Assembly: GCA_900752445.1 (NCBI GenBank)
Contig: CAADVN010000241.1
Location: 1-7,392 of the forward strand
Source: an uncultured Oscillospiraceae bacterium
Lineage (GTDB): Bacteria; Bacillota; Clostridia; Oscillospirales; Oscillospiraceae
Length of the DNA: 7,392 bases
Direction: 5' to 3'
Under the pieces are notes generated by a model that was not told the DNA's origin, made no database searches, and saw only the letters and a program-made list of their open reading frames with translations. The translations under genes were made by a program, and so were the position numbers. Shown piece after piece: positions 1 to 6,107 of the stretch; the stretch's first letter is position 1, and every line of letters starts with the position of its first letter.

Positions 1-224
1 CCCCGCCGGCGGCCCTGCGCGCCTACGACCTGCTGACGGAGCAGTGCCGCAGCCTTGCGCTCATGCCCGAGCACTGCCCGAGGCCGCGCGACCTCGCGCT
101 CCGCGCCCGGGGCTACAGGTACCTGAAGCTGGATAACTACCTCGTGCTCTGCCTCATAGACGGCGCGCAGGCGCAGATACTGCGAATACTCCACGCGAAG
201 GACGGCTATGCCGCGCTGTTTTGA
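1..224 (+). CDS. RelE/ParE-family toxin, C-terminal part (5' end outside window)
   Basis: This reading frame is open from the left edge (first full codon at base 3) and ends at TGA 222-224, giving 73 visible residues. The end reads G-Y-R-Y-L, then DNYLVLCLID, then ILRILHAKDGYAALF. That is the usual finish of RelE/ParE toxins: a strand carrying G-[FY]-R, 'DNYLV.Y.ID', 'V.I.RILHG+RDY..LL'. Members are small (about 90-110 residues) ribosome-dependent mRNA interferases or gyrase poisons that are neutralised by an antitoxin usually encoded just upstream. The visible part is therefore most of the protein, and the antitoxin gene would lie left of the window. The C-terminal strands look intact, with no frameshift. 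The family call is fairly sure. Whether the toxin acts on ribosomes (RelE) or gyrase (ParE) cannot be told from this fragment. The next gene starts 68 nt downstream on the same strand. Confidence 0.8.
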   Translation, partial: PPAALRAYDLLTEQCRSLALMPEHCPRPRDLALRARGYRYLKLDNYLVLCLIDGAQAQILRILHAKDGYAALF

Positions 225-278
225 GCGGCGCGGGAACATTTGCCGAGCATCGGTTGTCAAAAGCACAGCACTGGATTT

Positions 279-283
279 GGAGG
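279..283 (+). promoter_or_regulatory. Ribosome binding site GGAGG deciding the GTG start at 293
   Basis: GGAGG lies 9 nt before the GTG at 293-295. It supports that start over the in-frame TTG at 221, which would overlap the toxin stop codon and place 24 polar residues ahead of a clear lipoprotein signal peptide. Confidence 0.75.
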
Positions 284-292
284 TGTACAGCT

Positions 293-1522
293 GTGAAGAC
301 AAGGTCAACAGCACTATTCCTTGCCCTGCTCATGGTCATTGCGCTGGCGGGCTGCGCCGCCGGCCCCGCAGAAGAGAGCCCGAGCGCCACGGCCCCGGCC
401 GCGACGGCCTCGCCCACGCCGCCGGCGACGCCGCCGGTGGAGACCTCGCCGCCCGAGACTGTGCCCGGGATAAGCGTGGTCATGCAGCCGCTCGCCGAGC
501 TGCTGGACGACGAGGGCATACTGGTCTACTGCGGGTATTATACCGAGGCGGAGGTCAGCATCGCGGGCGCGGAGAGCGCGGCGGAGCGGATAAGCCGGGA
601 GCTGACAAAGCGGCTGTCCGAGGGCGGCGAGCGCGGCGAGGAGCTCTTCGAGGCGGCGTCGGAGCGCTACCGGGGCCTCGACGAGGACATGCAGGCGATT
701 TTCATGCCGTATACGCTCAGCCGCCAGTGCGAGGTCATGCGCGGCGACGGCGCGGTGCTGAGCGTGCTGTGCACTGACCGGGCCTACGACGGCACGGCCC
801 AGGGCTCGGACTCGTACTATGGTATGAGCTTCAGCACGCAGAGCGGCGCGGCGCTGAGGCTGGGCGACGTCTTCCCTGACACGGGCTCGCTGCGCACGCT
901 GGTGCGGGACGCGGTGCTCGCGCGTGTGGAGCAGCTGGAAAATGCCGGGGAATTCACCGGTGTACGCGAGTTTGTGGATTCGGCGCTGGACGGCGAGGGC
1001 TGGTATCTGACGGGCACGGGCCTGGGTCTCAAGGCGGCTGCGGGCGAGATAGCGCCTGCGGAGCTCGGCGAGATTGGGTTCGAGGTGCCGTATACGGAGC
1101 TGGAGGGGCTGATACTGAGCCAGTATGTGCCGGTCGAGGCGGGGCCTGAGGGCGCGAGCGGGCCCGAGGCGTTCAGCCTGGGCTTTGACGCGCCGGCGTC
1201 GGAGCCGGTGGCGAGCGTGCTGCTGAACCGTGAGGCGGAGAGCTTTTACCTGACGGCGCGGGCGGACACGGCGGCGTTCACGCTGTGCGGCGTGGGCATG
1301 GGCGAGAGCTTTTACGTGGCCTACGGCCAGGCGCCCGCGGACGAGGGCTTCACGGCGCGGCGCGGCTACGTGTGGGTGAACGGGCTGAGCGCGGGCGAGA
1401 GCGTTGAGGTACAGGGCTATTTCAACGACCTGCCGAACTACGGCCTGGAATTTTCAGACGGCCGCCTTCTCCTCCTCGCCCAAAGCGGCAAGGACGGCTC
1501 ACTGCTCATATACGAGGAATGA
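293..1522 (+). CDS. Lipoprotein with PdaC/DUF3298 (RsiV-like) domain
   Basis: A 409-residue protein starting at GTG 293. Residues 1-21 form a lipoprotein signal peptide: K2 and R4, a hydrophobic core, then lipobox L-A-G-C with Cys21 as the lipidation site. Residues about 22-60 are a Pro/Ala/Thr/Ser linker that would lift the domain off the membrane. Residues about 130-270 match the layout of the DUF4163/DUF3298 pair found in PdaC and in the anti-sigma factor RsiV: a strand region with C160, 'F.T.SG..L.LGDVF' near 179-194, a helix, then 'WYLTGTGLGL' (237-246) and 'IAPAELG..GFEVPY' (253-267). Residues about 275-409 form a second part, apparently beta-rich, that I cannot assign. Unlike RsiV there is no cytoplasmic anti-sigma segment, so an extracellular sensor, lysozyme-binding or wall-binding role is only an inference. 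The gene converges with the minus-strand envelope operon. I see no convincing promoter in the 68 nt upstream. Confidence 0.85.
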   Translation: MKTRSTALFLALLMVIALAGCAAGPAEESPSATAPAATASPTPPATPPVETSPPETVPGISVVMQPLAELLDDEGILVYCGYYTEAEVSIAGAESAAERISRELTKRLSEGGERGEELFEAASERYRGLDEDMQAIFMPYTLSRQCEVMRGDGAVLSVLCTDRAYDGTAQGSDSYYGMSFSTQSGAALRLGDVFPDTGSLRTLVRDAVLARVEQLENAGEFTGVREFVDSALDGEGWYLTGTGLGLKAAAGEIAPAELGEIGFEVPYTELEGLILSQYVPVEAGPEGASGPEAFSLGFDAPASEPVASVLLNREAESFYLTARADTAAFTLCGVGMGESFYVAYGQAPADEGFTARRGYVWVNGLSAGESVEVQGYFNDLPNYGLEFSDGRLLLLAQSGKDGSLLIYEE

Positions 1523-1670
1523 GCCATACTTCGGCGTCAAGCGCGCTGGCGGCGGGCATGTGAAGCGCAGGCAGAGCGTCACCGGCCTCATGGCCGCAAA
1601 GCACGGCGCGGCTCGCAAAGCCCGCCCAGACTGCGAAAGGGAAGCCTGAGCGGCCAATATCGAAAAGACT

Positions 1671-1701
1671 GAGCCCCCGCGGGTAAGACCCGCGGGGGCT
1701 C
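1671..1701. terminator. Hairpin terminator between convergent genes
   Basis: A perfect inverted repeat has left arm 1671-1684 (GAGCCCCCGCGGGT), loop 1685-1687 and right arm 1688-1701: a 14-bp, very GC-rich stem with a 3-nt loop. Read on the minus strand, the stem is followed by AGTCTTTTCG, a short U-run, so it fits intrinsic termination of the operon ending at 1728. On the plus strand the stem is followed by TCGGCAATTTGG, a poor tail. Even so, it is the only hairpin seen after the lipoprotein gene ending at 1522, so it may act in both directions. The rest of 1523-1727 shows nothing I can assign. Confidence 0.85.
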
Positions 1702-1727
1702 TCGGCAATTTGGAGGGTTGCCGGGTG

Positions 1728-2474
1728 TCAATCGTATTTCTCGCCTATGTACAGGCCCATGTTCCCGCCCTGGCAGACCAGCTCGAACATCACGCCGCCG
1801 CTGTTATACGCGCGCACCGCATAGCGCCCGCCCGAGGCCGTCTGGTCGTCCACGACCTCGTCCTCGGTGAAGCCCGCCGTCCGCGCGGCCGCATAGCAGC
1901 CCTTGCCCTGCTCCACCGTCACGCCCGTATAGTACACCGCCCAGCTGCCGCCGCCTCGGTCCTCGACCCGGCTGAGCGTGCCCACATCGGGCGCGGATAT
2001 CAGCGCGGCATAGCCCGTGGCCGGGAAGCTCAGCGCCTCGCCGAACAGGTCGTCGCCGCCTATGTTTATCACGTCGTCCCCGTCCGTGCCGGTGACGACG
2101 ACGCCCGGCGGCGTCTCAAAGGGCGATGCGTCCCTGCCGCTGAACACGCCCGCCGCCCAGAGCAGCAGCACGACCGCGACTATCGTGAAGGCGGCTATGA
2201 CCGTTATTACGATGGCCGTCCTGTTCCCGACGCCCTGCCGCGCGGGCCTTTCCGGGCGCTCACGGGCGGGCTGCGCGGCCCCGGCGTCCTCGCGCGGCGT
2301 GCCGCATCTCGGGCAGAAGGCCGCGCCCGGCCTCAGCTGCATGCCGCATTTCGCGCAGAAGCCGCCGGTCTCCGGCTCGGGCGGCGCGGGCTCCTCGTAT
2401 TTCGTGCCGCACTCGCAGCAGAACAGCTCGCCGTCCTGAAGCTCAGCGCCGCATTTGGGGCATTTCCTTGACAT
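1728..2474 (-). CDS. Protein E: double zinc-ribbon, single-TM protein of unknown function
   Basis: A 248-residue protein, last gene of the operon. Two N-terminal zinc ribbons are visible: C5-x2-C8 with C19/C20-C22, and C40-x2-C43 with C54-x2-C57, each in the form 'C.KCG..L..G..FC..CG'. A basic, Pro-rich stretch (68-85) precedes one membrane helix at about 86-110. By the positive-inside rule the ribbons are cytoplasmic and residues about 112-248 are outside. The outer part has an Asp/Gly-rich segment (129-146), then a small alpha/beta-looking domain with 'WAVYYTGV', 'CYAAARTAGF' (193-202) and a final strand 'NMGLYIGEKYD'. Comparison with the DUF6591-type domains of clostridial zinc-ribbon proteins is worth making, but I cannot confirm it by eye. 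The start is ATG 2474, with AAGGAGGT 6 nt before it overlapping the stop codon of the upstream gene. The terminator follows within 30 nt. The coding call is sure and the function is unknown. Confidence 0.9.
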   Translation of the reverse strand: MSRKCPKCGAELQDGELFCCECGTKYEEPAPPEPETGGFCAKCGMQLRPGAAFCPRCGTPREDAGAAQPARERPERPARQGVGNRTAIVITVIAAFTIVAVVLLLWAAGVFSGRDASPFETPPGVVVTGTDGDDVINIGGDDLFGEALSFPATGYAALISAPDVGTLSRVEDRGGGSWAVYYTGVTVEQGKGCYAAARTAGFTEDEVVDDQTASGGRYAVRAYNSGGVMFELVCQGGNMGLYIGEKYD

Positions 2475-2480
2475 CTTCTT

Positions 2481-2488
2481 ACCTCCTT
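2481..2488 (-). promoter_or_regulatory. Consensus ribosome binding site of gene E, overlapping the stop of gene D
   Basis: On the minus strand AAGGAGGT lies 6 nt before ATG 2474. Its first two bases are part of the TAA stop (2489-2487) of the upstream gene. This is the strongest ribosome binding site in the operon and suggests independent, efficient translation of the last gene. Confidence 0.85.
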
Positions 2489-3761
2489 AATTCGTCAGCG
2501 GGAGCAGCCCAAGCGCCGTCGCCAGGCCGCAGTTGAGCACGTAGCAGCCGCCGCTGCCGTCCCCATAGCCGTTTTGTATGTAGTCCAGCCACTCCTGCTG
2601 CGTCTTGTAGGTCACGACGCTGTTCACGTTCTCGCCGTCCACGGGCAGGATGGTCGTCTCGATGAGGTAATACTCGCCCGAGTTCGGCCAGAGCTCCACC
2701 GCCACCTGCGCGTGCCCCGGCGGGAACACCAGAAACACGTTCATCCCCGCGGACTGCAGCGCGCTGGCGATGGTCAGCGAGGTCTCTATGCACACGCCGC
2801 TCTTGCTCGAGAGCGTGTCGTCCGGAAGCTGCACGCGCTGGAGCATCTTGTCCCCGCTCTGGCTCATCGAGTACCAGGCGTTGTTGTAGCGCACGCCCAT
2901 CTCGCTCATCGCGCCCTGCAGCGCCAGCGCCTGGTAATAGGTGTTGAGCTCGATTTGGCTGCCGAACAGGCCCGAGTCCTGGTAGCCCTGTATCATCGTG
3001 AGCTGCCCGCCCGTGAGGCCCGTGACGAAGTCCACGGCGTTGCGCTTGAGCTCCAGCACGCCCGGCGACTCCGGCGTCAGGAAGGACAGGTAGTAGTCCC
3101 AGCTCGACACGCCCAGCCCGGGGTCGTAGTTTATCATGTCGAACTTGCTCATTATCTGTATGGGCAGGGTGTCCTGTATGACGGGCCTGCCGCTGTCTAT
3201 GTCCGTCACGGAGAAGACTATCTGCGCCTGCTTGGCCGAGCCCAGGTCCAGCTCGCCCGTCAGCACCGGCGGGTGGATATAAAACTGCGTGAGCTGGCTG
3301 CCCAGGCTGAACTTCTGCTCATACACCTGCGTGAAGCCCGGCACCTCGGCCCGTATCATCACGTCCCTGTCCCCGCCCTCGCTCGTGGCACGCACGCGCA
3401 GGATGTAGTCCGTCGTGTTGTACAGCGAGGGGTATATGGCGTCCACCGCCTCGTAGTCTATCTCGATATCCGGCTCGCGGGACATATAGCTGTAGCTGAC
3501 GGCGGGCAGCTCTCCGCCCGGCATGAGGCCCTTCACATAGGGCAGGCCCCAGTACCAGCCCGCCGCGCCGAGCCCGGCTATGAGCACGAGGACGATGAGC
3601 AGCGTCACAAGCCCCCTCAGCCCGCGCCGCGGGCGCTTTTCCTTCACCGCGACCTGTACCGGCTCCTTCGCCGGCTCCGGCCGGCGCACCTCGGCGCCGC
3701 ACTGGGGGCAGAAGCCCTTGCCCTCGCGCAGCGGCGCGCCGCATTTGCCGCAATACCTCAT
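2487..3761 (-). CDS. Protein D: zinc-ribbon, single-TM protein with extracellular transglutaminase-like domain
   Basis: A 424-residue protein. A zinc ribbon (C4-x2-C7, C18-x2-C21) is followed by a basic stretch (K40 to R49: KEKRPRRGLR) and one membrane helix at about 50-71, placing the rest outside. Residues about 85-205 look like a beta-sandwich. Residues about 215-375 match a transglutaminase-like cysteine-protease fold: 'SFLTPESPGV' (226-235), 'MGVRYNN' (288-294), 'RVQLPDDTL' (309-317), then 'SGVCIETSL' with C324, 'PPGHAQVAVEL' with H350, and 'LIETT' with E368. The same order (ID-type Cys motif, PGHA, LETT) occurs in transglutaminase-like proteins of other bacteria as I recall them, so the Glu is probably normal for this subfamily and not a lost Asp. 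C406 and C411 near the end could form a disulfide. Whether it cleaves peptides, cross-links proteins or only binds is unknown. The gene starts 12 nt after gene C, with GAGGAGG as ribosome binding site. Confidence 0.85.
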   Translation of the reverse strand: MRYCGKCGAPLREGKGFCPQCGAEVRRPEPAKEPVQVAVKEKRPRRGLRGLVTLLIVLVLIAGLGAAGWYWGLPYVKGLMPGGELPAVSYSYMSREPDIEIDYEAVDAIYPSLYNTTDYILRVRATSEGGDRDVMIRAEVPGFTQVYEQKFSLGSQLTQFYIHPPVLTGELDLGSAKQAQIVFSVTDIDSGRPVIQDTLPIQIMSKFDMINYDPGLGVSSWDYYLSFLTPESPGVLELKRNAVDFVTGLTGGQLTMIQGYQDSGLFGSQIELNTYYQALALQGAMSEMGVRYNNAWYSMSQSGDKMLQRVQLPDDTLSSKSGVCIETSLTIASALQSAGMNVFLVFPPGHAQVAVELWPNSGEYYLIETTILPVDGENVNSVVTYKTQQEWLDYIQNGYGDGSGGCYVLNCGLATALGLLPLTN

Positions 3762-3773
3762 AGCGCGCCCTCC

Positions 3774-4637
3774 TCACATCGCCCGGAGCAGCGCGGCGCA
3801 GTTTTCCGCGAGCTCCGTGCCCAGTTCGCCGACCCAGCCGCCCAGGCGCTCGCCCACCTTCTCGTACTGGAGGTTGAAGTCCCGCGTCAGCATGACGCTG
3901 TAGTCATAGTTCTCCTTCTCCACGCGCACGAGCATATATATGCCCGAGCTCAGGCGGAGCGGGTCATTCAGCTGCACGCCGATATACTGCTCGTTGAGGA
4001 TGGCCTTGAACTGCTCGAGCCGGCTGATATACAGCTTATAGGTCTGGGCCATGAAGTCCGGGCAGTCGACCTCGGAGAAGGCCTTGCTCACGTCGTCGAG
4101 GACGAAGTAGAGGTCGTATATCCTGTCCATATCCGTCTCGTAGGCCGCGGCGTCGAAGCCCGTCATGGGCTCGGCGGCCTCGAGGAAGGCGAAGTAGAAG
4201 GCCATGATGTCCGCCATGTCCTCGAGCGCGCTTTTGACCTCGGTGAAATACTTCGCCGCGGCCTCGTAGGTGAGGTCAACGCTCTCCTGCCCGCAGCTCT
4301 TGAGCGACGAGGCCCAGCCCGCGTAGGCCGTGACGGTCCCGAGGCAGTCCCCGAGCTCCGCCTGCTTCTGCCTGACCTCCTCGGTATCGTCCTCCTGGAC
4401 ATAGGTCTCGCCGTTTTGCCGCGCGGCTTCGGCTTCCTCTATGCTCTTTTCGGAATTTTCTATCTGCCAGTCGATGATGGCGTTGACCCTGCTTATTATC
4501 CGCGCCGTTGAGGCGACGCGGTCACGGATGCCCTCGATATTGGCCCGCTCCGCGCTGTTTGGGGCCGAAGCCCCGCCCGCCGCGCAGCCGGCCAGCAGCA
4601 GGCACAGGGCCATGGCCGCAGCGATCGTCCGTCTCAC
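3774..4637 (-). CDS. Protein C: helical lipoprotein of unknown function
   Basis: A 287-residue protein. The start is GTG 4637: the ATG one base earlier (4639) runs straight into TGA, while GTG is preceded by GAGG 6 nt away and opens onto a signal peptide. R2 and R3, a hydrophobic core and lipobox L-A-G-C give Cys18 as lipidation site. After a short Ala/Gly/Ser linker the chain is almost wholly helical with heptad-like stretches: about 31-97 (charged, with a Glu/Lys/Arg-rich section 57-97), 120-153, 165-190 and 196-216. It ends with an amphipathic helix 255-285. Cysteines at 98, 115, 192 and 280 could pair outside the cell. No enzyme motif is visible and I do not recognise the family. A scaffold or partner-binding role for the neighbouring zinc-ribbon/TM proteins is an inference from the operon. 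It is 11 nt downstream of gene B and 12 nt upstream of gene D. Confidence 0.85.
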   Translation of the reverse strand: MRRTIAAAMALCLLLAGCAAGGASAPNSAERANIEGIRDRVASTARIISRVNAIIDWQIENSEKSIEEAEAARQNGETYVQEDDTEEVRQKQAELGDCLGTVTAYAGWASSLKSCGQESVDLTYEAAAKYFTEVKSALEDMADIMAFYFAFLEAAEPMTGFDAAAYETDMDRIYDLYFVLDDVSKAFSEVDCPDFMAQTYKLYISRLEQFKAILNEQYIGVQLNDPLRLSSGIYMLVRVEKENYDYSVMLTRDFNLQYEKVGERLGGWVGELGTELAENCAALLRAM

Positions 4638-4648
4638 ATTCCACCTCG

Positions 4649-6106
4649 CTATGTATAGAGCTCCTGCCAGTCCGAGGGCACGTTCAGGCTGTCGTTCGTC
4701 ACGTAGATATCGCCCGAATCCGTCTCGTAGACGTGGTCGTAATAGGTCGGCACCTTGACCGTGCTGCCGTCCGAGGTCGTATAGTCGTCGCGGTCATAGA
4801 TATAGTCGCTCCACATGTCCGTGACCCGGTCGTTCGTGTCCGAGCTGCTGCTGTAGTCGTTCATGAGCTGGCTCTGTATCTCCGTCGCCGCCTGTATCTG
4901 GTTCGTGAGCTGCTGCGCCAGGAGGTTCTCGATGTAGGCGCGGTACTGCTCCACGAGGTAGTAGAACTCCGGCGATACGCTGCTGTTGGACACGAAGGTC
5001 AAAAACTCGTTCTGCATCGACGCGAGCGCCTGCTCGCTCTCCGCCGTGGATATGTACATGAAGGGCACGCACCAATAGATCTCGTTCACCGTGATGGAGC
5101 TGTTCTGCACGACCCACGAGGTCTGGTAGGCCCAGACGAGCGTGAACACCTCGATGTACTCCGTCTTCCCGCTCTGCGTCGTGACCGCGTACCTGTTGTC
5201 CGCCACGGTGCTCTCATAGCCGGCGAGGTTCGCGCTCATGCCCAGGTTCGCCAGGGACTGCACCAGCGAATAGCCCGTCTGATAGGCGTGCTGCTCCGCA
5301 AAGGACTGCAGCGCGCCGAGGCTCTGCGAATCAATGCTGCTCGAGCTCAGCTTCTGCGCGCCCGTGCAGCCCAGGTTCGAGATAAACAGCTCGACAAACT
5401 GCTCCGCCGTGCGGTACTGCCGGTGTATCCTGTAGGTCGTCGGGTCGGTCTCGTTCTCGCCGAGCGAGCTGAAGATGCTGTCCGTCTGGAAGTAGCTCAT
5501 GGTGCTGACGAGCTGGAAGCTGCGCAGCCCGTCGGGCGACACCGCGCTGAGCTGCGTCATGCCGGGATAGTTTCCGTAGCTGCTCCACTGCACCTGCTCC
5601 GACACCTGCCAGTCGTCCGGCGCCGTCATCCGGCCCACGACCATGTTGAGGCCCGAGTCCGTGAGCTGGCTCACGCGCATGAAGGTGCCGCGCTCGCGCA
5701 GTTCGGCCTCGCTGAGGGCCTCGCCGCCGGTATCCGGCTGCTGCTGCTGCGGCTGCTGCGTTGGGACTGTTCCGGGCTTCGAGCCTCCGCCCTGCTCCTG
5801 CGGCGCGGCGCTCTGCGCGCCCTGCCAGGCCGGGCCGGGCTCCTTGCCCCGCCCTTCCCTGCCGCCCAGCGCCACGGCCAGCACGACTACCAGCACCACC
5901 ACTATGAGCCCCGCCGCGCAGGCGATGAGGGCGTTCCGGCTGCCGACCTTGCGCCGCCACCTCTTTTTCACCTCGGCGCTGGCTGCGGCCCAAATCTCGC
6001 CGCCGCTCGGCCTGCCCCGCTTCGGGCTGCTCACCGGGGCGCCGCATTTCGTACAGAAGGCCGCGCCCTCGGGCAGCCGCGCCCCGCATTTCGTACAATA
6101 GCCCAT
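4649..6106 (-). CDS. Protein B: zinc-ribbon, single-TM protein with large extracellular domain
   Basis: A 485-residue protein. One zinc ribbon (C4-x2-C7, C18-x2-C21), a basic stretch (K47-R58) and one membrane helix at about 59-80 give an N-inside topology. A Gly/Pro/Gln linker follows (about 82-128, with a Q-rich run at 117-123). The outer domain begins around 140: 'MTAPDDWQV..QVQW' (160-174) and 'P...QLSAVSPDGLRSF' (181-197), a layout I recall from uncharacterised envelope proteins with 'P.GW....W...P....a..PdG'. Residues 380-416 are helical and Gln-rich. The end holds 'DRVTDMWSDYI' (426-436), Y442, 'VKVPTYYDHVY' (450-460), 'DSGDIYVT' (463-470) and a final Trp480, again like the end of that uncharacterised family ('DR..e.fSD.I.g...Y...g..v.lP..Y'). 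No catalytic signature is visible. ATG 6106 lies 1 nt after the TGA of gene A with only a weak AAGG 9 nt upstream, so translational coupling is likely. Confidence 0.87.
   Translation of the reverse strand: MGYCTKCGARLPEGAAFCTKCGAPVSSPKRGRPSGGEIWAAASAEVKKRWRRKVGSRNALIACAAGLIVVVLVVVLAVALGGREGRGKEPGPAWQGAQSAAPQEQGGGSKPGTVPTQQPQQQQPDTGGEALSEAELRERGTFMRVSQLTDSGLNMVVGRMTAPDDWQVSEQVQWSSYGNYPGMTQLSAVSPDGLRSFQLVSTMSYFQTDSIFSSLGENETDPTTYRIHRQYRTAEQFVELFISNLGCTGAQKLSSSSIDSQSLGALQSFAEQHAYQTGYSLVQSLANLGMSANLAGYESTVADNRYAVTTQSGKTEYIEVFTLVWAYQTSWVVQNSSITVNEIYWCVPFMYISTAESEQALASMQNEFLTFVSNSSVSPEFYYLVEQYRAYIENLLAQQLTNQIQAATEIQSQLMNDYSSSSDTNDRVTDMWSDYIYDRDDYTTSDGSTVKVPTYYDHVYETDSGDIYVTNDSLNVPSDWQELYT
5738..5758. 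repeat. Short CTG/CAG triplet run in the linker of gene B
   Basis: Four CTG units, one CGG, then two CTG units on the plus strand read on the coding strand as CAG-CAG-CCG-CAG-CAG-CAG-CAG. They encode the Q-Q-P-Q-Q-Q-Q segment just outside the membrane. Unit gain or loss would keep the frame and only change linker length. Confidence 0.7.
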
Positions 6107-6107
6107 G

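Noticed and set aside
221..292. TTG at 221 as start of the lipoprotein gene
   Set aside because: It would overlap the toxin stop codon and add 24 polar residues in front of a clear signal peptide. GTG 293 has GGAGG at good spacing.
1523..1670. Possible small gene in the gap after the lipoprotein gene
   Set aside because: A short plus-strand frame runs to 1649, but it overlaps the lipoprotein end in another frame, has no ribosome binding site and encodes a basic peptide without recognisable features.
1710..2471. 253-codon open frame on the plus strand opposite gene E
   Set aside because: It overlaps the double zinc-ribbon gene almost completely. Gene E has a consensus ribosome binding site and clear Cys motifs, while this frame shows neither.
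2574..4511. 645-codon open frame on the plus strand opposite genes D and C
   Set aside because: It lies antisense to two well supported genes. Its product is an Arg/His/Ala/Leu/Val-rich chain with no domain, and no good ribosome binding site precedes it. It is a by-product of GC-rich codon use on the other strand.
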